Assembly: GCA_002309015.1 (NCBI GenBank)
Contig: DBWM01000011.1
Coordinates: forward strand, 16,586 to 80,585
Origin: Myxococcales bacterium UBA1238
GTDB taxonomy: Bacteria > Myxococcota_A > Bradymonadia > UBA7976 > UBA1532
Direction: 5' to 3'
Length of the DNA: 64,000 nucleotides
Below are positions 9,128-18,267 of the stretch, piece after piece (positions within the stretch are counted from its first letter, which is position 1; each line of letters starts with the position of its first letter). The translations under genes and the position numbers were made by a program. The notes beneath the pieces are model-generated. The model ran no database searches. It saw only the letters and a program-made list of their open reading frames with translations, and was not told where the DNA came from.

Positions 9128-9535
9128 TGCAATGGGCGGATCACGGAAGTGAGTTGACCTGCGTCGCGGGCGGGATGGGCGGATCACGGTTGTGAAGGCA
9201 ACTGCGGCGCAGGCAGCATGCCCGGGCAAAAAATCTGAGAAGGTTGCATCACAGGCTCTGTGCGCTGCGCGCCGAGGTGAAGTCGCGTGCAGGGCGGAGG
9301 CGATGGGCGGATCGCGGAGGTTGAGCGACATGCAGCGCAGATGTGATGGGCGGAGCATGGAGGTGAAGGAGCGTGCAGGACGGATGCAATGCGGGGATCG
9401 CGGAGGTGAAGCGACGTGCAGGACGGATGCGATGGGCGAATCGCGGAGGTTGAGTGACTTGCATGCCGGACGCGATGCGGGGATCGCGGAGGTGAAGTAA
9501 CGTGCATGACGGGCGCGATGGTCGATGCACGGGAC
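9128..9535. repeat. Tandem array B of the 43-bp repeat (about 8 degenerate copies)
   Basis: This is the same family as the array at 2391-2788, with units such as GCGATGCGGGGATCGCGGAG followed by GTGAAG(T/C)GACGTGCAG. About eight copies, more degenerate than array A, with one interruption around 9215-9265 that contains an ACTGCGGCGCAGG element. The period is again close to 43 bp. It lies 3' of the SDR gene. The long open frames across it on the minus strand are an effect of stop-free repeats. Confidence 0.8.
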
Positions 9536-9540
9536 TCCAC

Positions 9541-10196
9541 AAAAATGCGCGCGGTTTTCAAAACCTGCAAATTGCAAATGATCCTTCTGCAAACGGGCAT
9601 ACAGCCGTGATCGAAGCCTTTGCGCGAGTCGGAAACTGCGATGCAGGCGTGAATGCCGGATTGCGCGCGATTGAAAACTGCGATGCAGACGTGAAATTTA
9701 AAATCCGGGATACGGTAAAATGGAAAACGGGTCTGAATGAAGAGTCCCGAAAGCATGAAACGCCATTTGCAGCCCTGAAACCCGGATCCAGAACGCCTGA
9801 ATTCTCAAAAGCGTCCCTCTTTTTTGAGATCGCGCCTGCGCGATTGGGGCATGAAGCCCTGTTTGAAGGATTTGCGGCTTTAGGGATCCTCATTGTGAGG
9901 CTGCAAGCGGGATCCGCGTCCGTTGAAAACCGCGATGCAGGCGTGAATGTGCGATCCCGAACCGATGCGAAAAAAGATGCAGAGTGACATGAAGGCTCCG
10001 GATGCGCTGTAAATGGGGATGCAGGTCTGCAGGAATGCTTTGGAAACGCTGCATCTTCGCTTGCAGGCGCTCTTTGGGCATGCGGATTCTTACGCATTAA
10101 AGTTGCATTTATGAACGCTTCGTATTGTGCAATCCGTTACCCCTGTGTTAAATAAAGCGAGATTGCCTGATTTTTGAGTGCGAAAGGGGAAATGCG
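9541..10196. other. Intergenic region with a further 43-bp periodic element
   Basis: No coding region is visible. AACTGCGATGCAGGCGTGAA starts at 9633 and recurs 43 bp later at 9676 with one change; a third copy (AACCGCGATGCAGGCGTGAA) lies near 9930. The rest is degenerate sequence of similar composition, with scattered GATGCAGG elements. The last 70 bases before 10197 hold the likely promoter of the first protease gene. Confidence 0.55.
10125..10153 (+). promoter_or_regulatory. Candidate sigma-70 promoter for first C1 protease gene
   Basis: TTGTGC (10125-10130) and TTAAAT (10148-10153) are separated by 17 bases, about 44 bases upstream of the ATG at 10197. The -35 match is partial, so this is a suggestion from position and spacing only. 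Confidence 0.35.
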
Positions 10197-11831
10197 ATGC
10201 GCTTTGATCGCCTGATGCTGTTGCCTTTGCTGATGGTTTGCTGTTTTGGATGCGGTTCCGACGAAAGCCGCGATGCGGACGAGAATGGCGCGGAGGCCGA
10301 CAGCTCAAATTCGGAATCCCTCGGCAAATGGAGCGTTTTGAGCCAGGGCGTTCCCAAAAACAGCGATCTCGTCGACGAAGCGAAGGCCGATCAGGTTTTT
10401 CCGGCGCAGTTCGATCTGGTCGCCACCCAGTCGCCCGTCAAGGATCAGGGCGGCCGCAGCGTTTGCTCGATCTTCTCCACCGTCGCGCTGATGGAACATC
10501 TCTACATCAAAGAGGGCACCATCAAAAATCCCGATTTTTCAGAGCAATACCTGCAGTGGGCGGTCAAAAATCAGTTCAAAAAATACACCGACACTGAGGC
10601 TTCAAACGCCGAAATCAACCTGAAAACCATCGCGTTTTACGGCATCCCCGAAGAGAACGCCTGGACTTACGAATCTTCGCGCTGGAACAAATCCCGGAAT
10701 TCCGAATGCTCCGGCAGCGGCCACGATCACGAGCCCATCATCTGCTACAGCAACGGCGAACCCCCGGAATCCGCAAAGAACGCGAAGCTCTGGAAGCTGC
10801 CCTACAACACGCGCTACGTGAACAGCAAGGCCCAAAACATCAAGGCCTACATGTACGGCACCGAGCGCGCGGCTATCGCGAGCGTGCAATTCTTCTACCA
10901 AAGCTGGAATCACGGCAGCTCGAACCTCAAGATCAACGCCGACTCCAAGGGCAAAGGCTACGTGCTTTACCCGAACGAGGAGGATTTTGAATACAGCCTC
11001 GAACATGACGCGGGGCATTCCGTGCTGCTCGTGGGCTGGGACGACAATCTCGAAGTGCCGATCGTCGACAAAGCGGGCAAGCGCATCATCGGCGAAGACG
11101 GTAAGCCTGTGACCGAAAAAGGATTTTTCCTGTTTAAGAACTCCTGGGGCTCGCGCGGATCCTTCGGCGCTCAAAACCCCAAGGGCAGAGGTTACGGCTG
11201 GATTTCTTACCGTTACGTCGAAGATTTCGGCTCCATCGCGGTGGCGGCCGAGCCCGAGGTCAAGCTCGATCCCGAAATCTGCGACGACAAGATCGACAAC
11301 AACGGCGATCACCTCATCGACTGCGATGATCCGATGTGCGCCGACGACAAATACTGCACCACCGATCCCGAAATCTGCGACGACGGCATCGATAACGACG
11401 GAGACGGCCTGAAAGACTGCGCAGACAGCGACTGCTTCGGCACCTTCCATTGCGCCAGCGATGCGGCTGTGAAGCGCTTTACCTCGAACGAGCGCATCGC
11501 GATTCCCGATAACGACAGCGACGGCATCACCTCGACCATTGAGGCCGAGGGCAATGGCAAAATCGGCAGCCTGCGCGTGCATGTCGAGATCGATCACCCT
11601 TACCGCCGCGATCTCGAAGTGGTGCTGATGTCGCCCGAAGGCGAGTTTGCGGTCGTCTTCGATCACGACGCCCGAAACGAGGCCAACCTGGACGTGACGG
11701 TGGAGCTCAGCGAATTTGACGGCGCCTCATATGCCGGCGAATGGACGCTGATCGTGGCCGATACCGCTGCAGGCGAGACCGGTACCCTCAAGAACTGGTC
11801 GCTCGAAATCGTCGAGCAGGGCGCCCGCTGA
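10197..11831 (+). CDS. Lipoprotein papain-family (C1) protease with P-domain, copy 1
   Basis: 544 residues. Lipobox CFGC gives lipidated Cys19, then an acidic linker. The C1 peptidase domain spans about 65-350: Gln84 and Cys90 in VKDQGGRSVCSIFS, His274 in AGHSVLLVGWDD, and Asn315 in FKNSWG form the papain catalytic set. Two Cys/Asp repeats follow (EICDDKIDNNGD and EICDDGIDNDGDG, each ending in DCxDxxC), likely calcium-binding or disulfide modules. The C-terminal 100 residues match the proprotein-convertase P-domain fold (HPYRRDLEVVLMSPEG, YAGEWTLIVADTA, LKNWSLEI). AAAGGGG precedes the ATG. First of three tandem paralogues; probably a surface-anchored protease acting outside the cytoplasm. Confidence 0.88.
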   Translation: MRFDRLMLLPLLMVCCFGCGSDESRDADENGAEADSSNSESLGKWSVLSQGVPKNSDLVDEAKADQVFPAQFDLVATQSPVKDQGGRSVCSIFSTVALMEHLYIKEGTIKNPDFSEQYLQWAVKNQFKKYTDTEASNAEINLKTIAFYGIPEENAWTYESSRWNKSRNSECSGSGHDHEPIICYSNGEPPESAKNAKLWKLPYNTRYVNSKAQNIKAYMYGTERAAIASVQFFYQSWNHGSSNLKINADSKGKGYVLYPNEEDFEYSLEHDAGHSVLLVGWDDNLEVPIVDKAGKRIIGEDGKPVTEKGFFLFKNSWGSRGSFGAQNPKGRGYGWISYRYVEDFGSIAVAAEPEVKLDPEICDDKIDNNGDHLIDCDDPMCADDKYCTTDPEICDDGIDNDGDGLKDCADSDCFGTFHCASDAAVKRFTSNERIAIPDNDSDGITSTIEAEGNGKIGSLRVHVEIDHPYRRDLEVVLMSPEGEFAVVFDHDARNEANLDVTVELSEFDGASYAGEWTLIVADTAAGETGTLKNWSLEIVEQGAR

Positions 11832-11898
11832 GCGGCGATGACCTGCACTGGATGCGGGCAAAAAATTTTTTTTGATGCAGATGCTTTTTTGATGAATA

Positions 11899-11931
11899 AA
11901 AAACCGAATCGCGCGTTATAGGGCGGTTTTT
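11899..11931 (+). terminator. Possible terminator after protease copy 1
   Basis: AAAAACCG and CGGTTTTT are inverted repeats flanking a GC-containing loop, ending in five T. The stem is mostly A-T, so the call is tentative. It lies between protease copies 1 and 2. Confidence 0.4.
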
Positions 11932-11995
11932 GAGCGTGCGCAGGCGACGTTTGTGCGCATGGCCCTCATGAGGCGCTTTTGGCAAGGAGTTTTTT

Positions 11996-13639
11996 ATGAA
12001 GCGTTTTTCTTCTTCTTTTGTAGCCGCTTTGATTGCGGGCAGCCTTTGCGCTTGCGGATCCGATGGCGATAACCATGAAAATGATCCGCTCGACGACGAT
12101 GTGGTGATCAACGCTGCGCTTTCCGATCTCGATGCTTTGCTCGAAGGCGCGCCCAAGAACAGCGAACTGCGCGACGAACCCAAGGCCGACCAGGTCTTCC
12201 CGGCGCAGTTTGATTTGATGGCCACCCAGTCGCCCGTCAGGGATCAGGGGTATCGCGGTGTTTGCTCCATTTTCTCGACCGTGGCTTTGATGGAGCATCT
12301 CTACAAGAAGGAAGGCACCATCGAAAATCCCGATTTCTCGGAACAATATCTGCAATGGTCCGTCAAGAATCAGCATAAGAAGTTCACGACCTCTGGCGGA
12401 TCCAACGCGACCTATAACCTGGAAGCCATTGCGAAATACGGCATCGTTGCTGAGAGTGACTGGCGTTACGAAGATCGCCCCTGGAGCCATTCCAGCCACC
12501 CCGAATGCTCCGGCGATTGCGATGACAACGAGCCCGTCGCCTGCTACACCAACGGCGAGCCGCCCGAAGCCGCCAAGAGCGCGCGCCTCTGGAAGCTGCC
12601 CAAGTCGACGCGTTACGTGAACAGCAAGCCTCAAAACATCAAGGCTTACATGTACGGCACCGGCAACGCGGTGATCTCCGGCGGTCAGTTCTTCTACCAG
12701 GGCTGGAACCACGGCGGATCCAACTTAAGGGTCAACAAGGAATATTCGCGCCAGGGCTACGTGCTCTATCCCAACGACGCCGATAAGGAATACAGCAACG
12801 CGCACCGCGCCGGTCACTCCTACCTGCTCGTGGGCTGGGATGACAATCTCGAAGTGCCGATCATGGACAAGAACGGTCAGCAGGTCCTCGACGAAAACGG
12901 CAACCCCAAGGTTGAAAAGGGCTTCTGGTTGTTCAAGAACTCCTGGGGCACCGACAGCTTTGGCATCAAGAACCCCAAAGGCGCAGGCTACGGCTGGATT
13001 TCTTACAAATATGTTGAAGAATTCGGCTCCATCGCGGTGGCTGACGAACCCAAGCTCGAGCCCGAAATCTGCGACGACGGCAAAGACAACAACGGCGATA
13101 ACCGCATCGACTGCGAAGATCCGAAATGCGCCGAAGATCCGGTCTGCGTGATTGAGCCCGAAATCTGCGGCGACGGCAAAGACAACGACAAGGATGGCGA
13201 TTTCGATTGCGACGACAGCGATTGCGCCGATGCGATCGAATGCACCGCAATCCGTATGGAATCCACGAAGTCCGAAGCGATCCCCGACGGCTACAGCGAG
13301 GTTCTGTCCGATCTGGAGTTTGAGGGCGAAGGCGTGATCAAGCATCTCCGCGTCACCCTCGATATTACGCACCCCTATCGCCGCGATCTCGCTGTGACCC
13401 TGTATTCGCCCTGCTACTGGGATGGCGGTGATGACGACTGCGCCATCGAGCTTTACGACGGCAAGTCCGATCCCGACCGCAACGCTGTCGATTTGAAGCA
13501 AACCTTCGAGAGCGATGCTTTGAACGGCAAGATTTACGCGGGTGACTGGATTTTGCGCGTGGCCGACGATACCGAAGGCGAAGAGGGCGTTCTGAACAGC
13601 TGGTCGCTCGAAGTGGTCCCCGAAGCGGCCTCGAAGTAA
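11996..13639 (+). CDS. Lipoprotein papain-family (C1) protease with P-domain, copy 2
   Basis: 547 residues. The lipobox is LCAC (Cys20). The layout matches copy 1: catalytic Cys90 (VRDQGYRGVC), His274 (AGHSYLLVGWDD), Asn315 (FKNSWG), two Cys/Asp repeats (EICDDGKDNNGD, EICGDGKDNDKDGD), then a P-domain (HPYRRDLAVTLYSP, YAGDWILRVADDT, LNSWSLEV). The P-domain carries an extra Cys-containing loop (PCYWDGGDDDCAIELYDG) absent from the other copies. AAGGAG lies six bases before the ATG. A strong terminator follows at 13674-13722, so copy 3 is probably transcribed separately. Confidence 0.88.
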   Translation: MKRFSSSFVAALIAGSLCACGSDGDNHENDPLDDDVVINAALSDLDALLEGAPKNSELRDEPKADQVFPAQFDLMATQSPVRDQGYRGVCSIFSTVALMEHLYKKEGTIENPDFSEQYLQWSVKNQHKKFTTSGGSNATYNLEAIAKYGIVAESDWRYEDRPWSHSSHPECSGDCDDNEPVACYTNGEPPEAAKSARLWKLPKSTRYVNSKPQNIKAYMYGTGNAVISGGQFFYQGWNHGGSNLRVNKEYSRQGYVLYPNDADKEYSNAHRAGHSYLLVGWDDNLEVPIMDKNGQQVLDENGNPKVEKGFWLFKNSWGTDSFGIKNPKGAGYGWISYKYVEEFGSIAVADEPKLEPEICDDGKDNNGDNRIDCEDPKCAEDPVCVIEPEICGDGKDNDKDGDFDCDDSDCADAIECTAIRMESTKSEAIPDGYSEVLSDLEFEGEGVIKHLRVTLDITHPYRRDLAVTLYSPCYWDGGDDDCAIELYDGKSDPDRNAVDLKQTFESDALNGKIYAGDWILRVADDTEGEEGVLNSWSLEVVPEAASK

Positions 13640-13673
13640 TGCTTGCATTTTGAGAGCATTCTTTGCTTTAAAG

Positions 13674-13722
13674 GCGCGATCCTGAACATTTCCCGCGGGT
13701 CATTTCAGGATCGCGCTTTTTT
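13674..13722 (+). terminator. Rho-independent terminator after protease copy 2
   Basis: A 13-bp perfect stem (GCGCGATCCTGAA with TTCAGGATCGCGC) closes a 17-base loop and is followed directly by six T. It lies 35 bases after the stop of copy 2. Confidence 0.85.
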
Positions 13723-13784
13723 GCGCCCAGGAATCGATAACTGACAAAAATACTGAATGAAATCAACCGGTTGTAAGGAGCGAT

Positions 13785-15311
13785 ATGAAGCGCTTTTCTC
13801 CTTTTTTGATGGCTTTGCTGGCAGCGCAATTTGTGGCCTGCGGTGATGAGAACCACAACGAAGTGGATGACGACGATACCCCCGCATTGAACGCGCCGCT
13901 CACTTCGCTTCAGGTTTTGATGAAGGGCGCGCCCAAAAACGGTGATTTGCCCGACGAGCCGAAAGCGGATCAGGTCTTCCCCTCTGCGTTCGATTTGATG
14001 GATTCTCAAAGCCCCGTCAAGGATCAGGCCTACCGCGGCGTCTGCTCGATCTTCTCGACCATCGCGCTGATGGAGCATCTCTACAAGAAGGAAGGCACCC
14101 TCAAAGATCCCGATTTTTCGGAGCAATATCTGCAATGGTCCGTCAAGAATCAGGTGAAGTCGTTCCAGGACAGCGAGGGTTCGAGCGAGGAAGACAATCT
14201 CGAAGCGATCTTCAAATGGGGCGTGCCTGAAGAGAGCGCCTGGCCCTACGAGGAATCCCCCTGGAGCCACAGGCAGCATCCCGAATGCTCCGGCGATTGC
14301 AACGATAACGAGCCCTTAGCCTGCTACACCAACGGCGAGCCGCCCGAATCCGCTCAAAATGCCAAGCTCTTCAAGCTCAAAGCGAGCCGGCGTTACATCA
14401 ACAGCAAGCCGAAGAACATTAAATCCTATATGTACGGCACCGGCCATGCGGTGATCGCGGGCGGTCAATTCTTCTACCAAAGCTGGAATCACGGCGGATC
14501 CAACTTAAAGGTCAGCAAGGAATATTCGCGCCAGGGCTACGTGCTCTATCCCAACGCGGACGACATCGCCTACAGCAACGAAAACGAAGCGGGCCATTCC
14601 TTCCTGCTCGTGGGCTGGGACGACAATCTCGAAGTGCCGATCGTCGACAAAGCGGGCAAACAGGTGCTCGATGAAAACGGTAACCCCAAGGTTGAAAAGG
14701 GTTTCTGGCTCTTTAAGAACTCCTGGGGCACCGACAGCTTTGGCATCAAGAATCCCAAGGGCGCAGGCTACGGCTGGATCTCTTACAAATATGTAGAAGA
14801 ATTTGCATCGGTGGCCGTGGCCGACGAGCCCGAAATCGAGCGACCCGCTGAAATCTGCGACGACGGCATCGACAACGACGGCGATGGTTACAAGGACTGC
14901 GCCGACAGCGACTGCGCCAAGGACGCCGCCTGCAAGTCCAAGAACATCCGCGTGGAATCCAACGAAGCTGTAGAGATTCCCGATGACGACAGCAATGGCG
15001 TGATTTCAAGTCTGGAGGTTGAAGGTGAGGGCACCATCGGCAAGCTCAAGCTTTTCGTCGATATTACGCACCCTTACCGCCGCGATCTGACGATCTGGCT
15101 TTACGCGCCCGATCAGGAGAGCGCGGTCGTCTTCTATGGCAGGACCGATGCCGCCCAGCGCACTGCGAATCTTCAGAAAACCTTTACCATTCCAGACTTT
15201 AAGGGCAAGCCCTTTGCGGGTGAATGGAGCCTGATGGTGATCGACGATGCTGAAGAAGATTCTGGTCGCCTGAACAGCTGGTCCCTCGACATCACGCCTG
15301 CCAAAAAATAA
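13785..15311 (+). CDS. Lipoprotein papain-family (C1) protease with P-domain, copy 3
   Basis: 508 residues. Lipobox FVAC (Cys19). Catalytic residues are Gln81/Cys87 (KDQAYRGVC), His271 (AGHSFLLVGWDD) and Asn312 (FKNSWG). It has only one Cys/Asp repeat (EICDDGIDNDGDG...DCADSDC) where copies 1 and 2 have two, which explains the shorter length. The P-domain follows (HPYRRDLTIWLYAP, FAGEWSLMVIDDA, LNSWSLDI). AAGGAG lies five bases before the ATG. The catalytic domain is closer to copy 2 than to copy 1, for example in the shared run EYSRQGYVLYPN. Confidence 0.88.
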   Translation: MKRFSPFLMALLAAQFVACGDENHNEVDDDDTPALNAPLTSLQVLMKGAPKNGDLPDEPKADQVFPSAFDLMDSQSPVKDQAYRGVCSIFSTIALMEHLYKKEGTLKDPDFSEQYLQWSVKNQVKSFQDSEGSSEEDNLEAIFKWGVPEESAWPYEESPWSHRQHPECSGDCNDNEPLACYTNGEPPESAQNAKLFKLKASRRYINSKPKNIKSYMYGTGHAVIAGGQFFYQSWNHGGSNLKVSKEYSRQGYVLYPNADDIAYSNENEAGHSFLLVGWDDNLEVPIVDKAGKQVLDENGNPKVEKGFWLFKNSWGTDSFGIKNPKGAGYGWISYKYVEEFASVAVADEPEIERPAEICDDGIDNDGDGYKDCADSDCAKDAACKSKNIRVESNEAVEIPDDDSNGVISSLEVEGEGTIGKLKLFVDITHPYRRDLTIWLYAPDQESAVVFYGRTDAAQRTANLQKTFTIPDFKGKPFAGEWSLMVIDDAEEDSGRLNSWSLDITPAKK

Positions 15312-15454
15312 GGCCGATCTCACCTTCTGATTTCACACCCAAATCCTGCCTTTTTTCCCCGCCTCAAAAATTTCGTCGATTCTGCGCAACATTTGCCGCC
15401 GGGCGCCGATGAAGAGATCGCTCAGCGGACAAATCACCAGCAGAGGAGACAAAA

Positions 15455-15910
15455 ATGCGAGTTCCGAATGAGTTGCCGTTCGACGTGACGTTGCCTTTCA
15501 CCGACGAGGATCCCATGGAGCGCGAAGAGATCGCGATGCATCTCTACGCGTATTTTTTGCAGGCGCCCGAATCCAAAAGATTGCGCAGGCGACCCCGTAA
15601 CCTGGATGCCGCAAGAAGGCTCTGCAGCGAGATGGCGGCCTACCAGAATCCCTTTTGCGCGACCCCTTACGACATGAAGGCGATCACGCGCAGCTGGGTT
15701 TTGAGTGGCGCCTTTACAGAAGATGAGCTTGAGGCCGGACGCCGGGAATTGCGCGCTCTGTGGCGATTTTTTGGTCGCTGCGGCGCCCCCTATGCCGAAG
15801 ACTGCCTCCTTTGGCTGGACGAAACCTGGATCTGGCCCCGGGATCTGCGGAAAAAGCGCCTCGCCGCGCGCCTGAAACGCGAACAGGGTCTGCTTCAGGC
15901 GGCGGCGTAA
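15455..15910 (+). CDS. Hypothetical cytoplasmic protein, 151 aa
   Basis: An AGAGGAG ribosome-binding site precedes the ATG. It has no signal peptide or membrane segment. It is rich in Arg, Leu, Trp and Glu and looks mostly helical, with a C-terminal basic helix (RDLRKKRLAARLKREQG). I do not recognise it. It converges on the mutM operon. Confidence 0.6.
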   Translation: MRVPNELPFDVTLPFTDEDPMEREEIAMHLYAYFLQAPESKRLRRRPRNLDAARRLCSEMAAYQNPFCATPYDMKAITRSWVLSGAFTEDELEAGRRELRALWRFFGRCGAPYAEDCLLWLDETWIWPRDLRKKRLAARLKREQGLLQAAA

Positions 15911-15986
15911 GCGTGGAGGCAGGAATCGGTGAATTCTTGCAGGCCGCTGCACCACGCATGAGAAGGGAAGCCGTGAGAGGGCGCTC

Positions 15987-16811
15987 CTAACGCTGGCATG
16001 CTTCGCAAAAGACGCTGCTTCGCTGGGCGATCACTGCTTGCACGAGGGGTTTTCCGCAAAGGGGGCAGGGATCGCCGGCGTGGCCGTAGATTTTTAAGAA
16101 AGGCGTGCTGCGGTAGGAGCGGCCCTGGCTTTGGATGTAATCTTCGCGCGTGGTCTGATTTTTGTGGATGTATTCATCGATGCAGGCGGGGATCGCGGCG
16201 GCCAGGCGCGCGAGTTCGTCCGCTTTGAGGCTGCAGGCGGGGCGTTTGGGTGAGAGCCTGGCGGCAAAAAGGATCTCGTCGGCGTAAATGTTACCGATGC
16301 CCGCTACGATCTGTTGATCGAGCAGGCATTCTTTGAGCATCTTTTTGCGCCTGAGAAGCGTTTTCCCGAGAGATGCTGCGCAGAGCTCAGGATCTAAGGG
16401 CTCCATGCCCAGCTTGTGGATCCCGCTTAAGCGATCTTCTTCGCCGGCGCGAAAGAACCAGAGGCGGCCAAAACGGCGGGGATCGATGTAACGCATCTGC
16501 AGGCCGCTGCTCAGATCCAAAATGACATGCGTATGCTTTTCCTGAGGGGCCTCCCGGGGCAGGATCAGAAGGCAGCCGGTCATGCGTAGATGGACGATCA
16601 GGCGCGCGCGGTCGTCGAAGAGGATTTGAATGTATTTGCCGCGCCTTGTGATCGCGGTGGCGGTCTTTGGGCAGAGGGCTTCTGCAAAAACTGAGGCCCT
16701 GGGATGCGCGATCACATCCTTGCGATTGAGGGTGACGCGCTCGATGCGGCAGCCCAGAAGATCGGGTGAGAGGATGCGGCAGACGGTTTCCACTTCGGGG
16801 AGTTCGGGCAT
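15987..16811 (-). CDS. mutM: Formamidopyrimidine-DNA glycosylase
   Basis: 274 residues, the usual length. Removes oxidised purines such as 8-oxoguanine and nicks the DNA by beta/delta elimination. The N-terminus PELPEVETV carries catalytic Pro2 and Glu3; the conserved lysine lies in RRGKYI. The H2TH region has GIGNIYADEILF, and the C-terminal zinc finger is CxxC...CxxC (PCPLCGKPL, VFCEAC). It is the last gene of a minus-strand group with the two methyltransferases: the gap from the upstream stop is 17 bases. Confidence 0.95.
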   Translation of the reverse strand: MPELPEVETVCRILSPDLLGCRIERVTLNRKDVIAHPRASVFAEALCPKTATAITRRGKYIQILFDDRARLIVHLRMTGCLLILPREAPQEKHTHVILDLSSGLQMRYIDPRRFGRLWFFRAGEEDRLSGIHKLGMEPLDPELCAASLGKTLLRRKKMLKECLLDQQIVAGIGNIYADEILFAARLSPKRPACSLKADELARLAAAIPACIDEYIHKNQTTREDYIQSQGRSYRSTPFLKIYGHAGDPCPLCGKPLVQAVIAQRSSVFCEACQR

Positions 16812-16828
16812 GGTCGCTTAAAAGGCTT

Positions 16829-17431
16829 TCAGCGCTGTGAAGCCTTTCCCTGAACGCAAAAAAGCTGCCCCTTCTTTTGCACGATCACATCCAAAAAGCC
16901 AACGGCCTGAAGCGCCTTTTGAATCTGCTCCGCGGTCTGGCGTTTCATGCAGGGCACCTTCTTTTCCCAGTCGATTTTGGGATCTCCGTAGTTGTTGACG
17001 ATCACGCAGCGCCCGCCGGGCGTCAGAACGCGGTGGATCTCCTGAAAGCCGCGCTCGATCTCTTTCCAAAAGAATACGGTCTCAAAGGCGGTCACCAGGG
17101 AGAGGCTGTAATCTTCAAAAGGCAACGCCTCGACGCGGCCCTGAAGAATTTTGCATCTTTTTCCGAGAGCGGCGCGGTTCACCTTTTGGGCTTTTTTGAC
17201 GCTCTCTTCAGAGAGATCGAGGCCGTAAACGAATGCGGAGGCGCTCTTTTGGAGCAGGCGCCGAACGTTATATCCGCCGCCGCAGCCGAGATCGGCGATC
17301 TGGCCCGATTTGGGTACATCGAACTGCTCGAAGGCCCAGCGCGCCATCGGTAAATGTTCGCGCTCCATCAGGATGAGCATCAGGCGGCCGAGAATCCCTT
17401 TGGGATGTCCAAATTGATCTGTAAAGGCCAT
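16829..17431 (-). CDS. Class I SAM-dependent methyltransferase
   Basis: 200 residues. Motif I is IADLGCGGGYNVRRLL, followed by the acidic YGLDLS (motif post-I), EALPFED and a LTPGGRCVIVNN strand. Substrate unknown. A strong AAGGGGGGA lies just before the ATG. It follows the 66-residue ORF by 10 bases and precedes mutM, so these form one transcription unit. Confidence 0.85.
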   Translation of the reverse strand: MAFTDQFGHPKGILGRLMLILMEREHLPMARWAFEQFDVPKSGQIADLGCGGGYNVRRLLQKSASAFVYGLDLSEESVKKAQKVNRAALGKRCKILQGRVEALPFEDYSLSLVTAFETVFFWKEIERGFQEIHRVLTPGGRCVIVNNYGDPKIDWEKKVPCMKRQTAEQIQKALQAVGFLDVIVQKKGQLFCVQGKASQR

Positions 17432-17441
17432 GGTTCCCCCC

Positions 17442-17642
17442 TTAACGGGCTTTCAGGATCGCGAGCATCTGATCCCATCCGGCTTTGGCTCGATCTCGAT
17501 CGCGTCGTCGTAGAGGACGGGGATCTGATTTTGGGCATTCCTCGCGCGCTTTGGCCAGAATCGCCTCCAAATCGCCGCCCATCGCCTTCTTAAAACCGAT
17601 CGCGCGCAATAAAAGCCTGAACAGCGCATATTTGAACGACAT
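17442..17642 (-). CDS. Small hypothetical protein between two methyltransferases
   Basis: 66 residues from MSFKYALFRLLLRAIG. It has an amphipathic/hydrophobic N-terminal helix, a central GGDLEAILAKAREECPKSD, and a basic, Trp-containing C-terminus. The start is chosen because it begins after the stop of the upstream methyltransferase; the frame is open further upstream inside that gene. The ribosome-binding site is weak (AAAGAA). It could be a short membrane-associated protein or the remnant of a larger gene. Family not recognised. Confidence 0.45.
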   Translation of the reverse strand: MSFKYALFRLLLRAIGFKKAMGGDLEAILAKAREECPKSDPRPLRRRDRDRAKAGWDQMLAILKAR

Positions 17643-17667
17643 TTTCAAATTCTTTGGGCTTTGGGCG

Positions 17668-18267
17668 TTACGCGGTTTCGTGCTCGCGCACGCATTCCGT
17701 ATAGAGCAGATCGATGCGTCCGGGGCGAAGTTCGCTCTTTTGAACCCGGAATCCATGTTGCTGCAAAAAGGCCTGATATTCCGAGGCGTTCCATTCATGG
17801 GCAAAGCGGACGCCAAAGAGCCTGAGGCATTTTATCCAGAAGTTCGGGCGATCCGACTGAACGAAGTTCGGCGCGATCAAAAGGCCGCCGGGAGCAAGTA
17901 CGCGGTCGATCTCGGCCAGGGCTTTTTCGGGCTCAGGGATGATATGGAGGGCGCTTGCGATGATCACCACCTCAAAACAGCCCTTTTCAAAGGGAAGCGC
18001 CGTCGCATCGGCCACCTGAAAACTTAAATTCGGCGCCGTTGAGCCCTTTTTCGCCTGCTCGATCATTTTGGGTGCAAAGTCGGTCGCCACAACGCTTTTT
18101 GCGCTCGATGCGATCTGCTTTGCGATCAGCCCCGGCCCCGTCGCAATCTCGAGCACCGTCCGATCTTTCACCGCCTGCGCGATTTGCGCGTACATATATT
18201 CATAGATCGATTTTTGCGACCGCATCACCCAGCCGTAAAACGGCGCGTAAAGATTCCAGATGTTCAC
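17668..18267 (-). CDS. Class I SAM-dependent methyltransferase (UbiE/PmtA-like)
   Basis: 199 residues. Motif I VLEIATGPGLIAKQI, acidic ATDFAPKMIEQA, then ADATALPFEKG and LAPGGLLIAPNF. The N-terminus NIWNLYAPFYGWVMR resembles methyltransferases acting on quinones or phospholipids (YAPFYD type). Substrate unproven. First gene of the methyltransferase-mutM group. Confidence 0.85.
   Translation of the reverse strand: MNIWNLYAPFYGWVMRSQKSIYEYMYAQIAQAVKDRTVLEIATGPGLIAKQIASSAKSVVATDFAPKMIEQAKKGSTAPNLSFQVADATALPFEKGCFEVVIIASALHIIPEPEKALAEIDRVLAPGGLLIAPNFVQSDRPNFWIKCLRLFGVRFAHEWNASEYQAFLQQHGFRVQKSELRPGRIDLLYTECVREHETA

Noticed and set aside
9074..9756. Open frames across the second repeat array (minus strand)
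   Set aside because: Same artefact of the 43-bp repeat.
10602..13648. Long minus-strand frames opposite the protease genes
   Set aside because: Antisense of codon-biased Asp/Gly-rich sequence; no motifs, and the plus-strand genes are clear.
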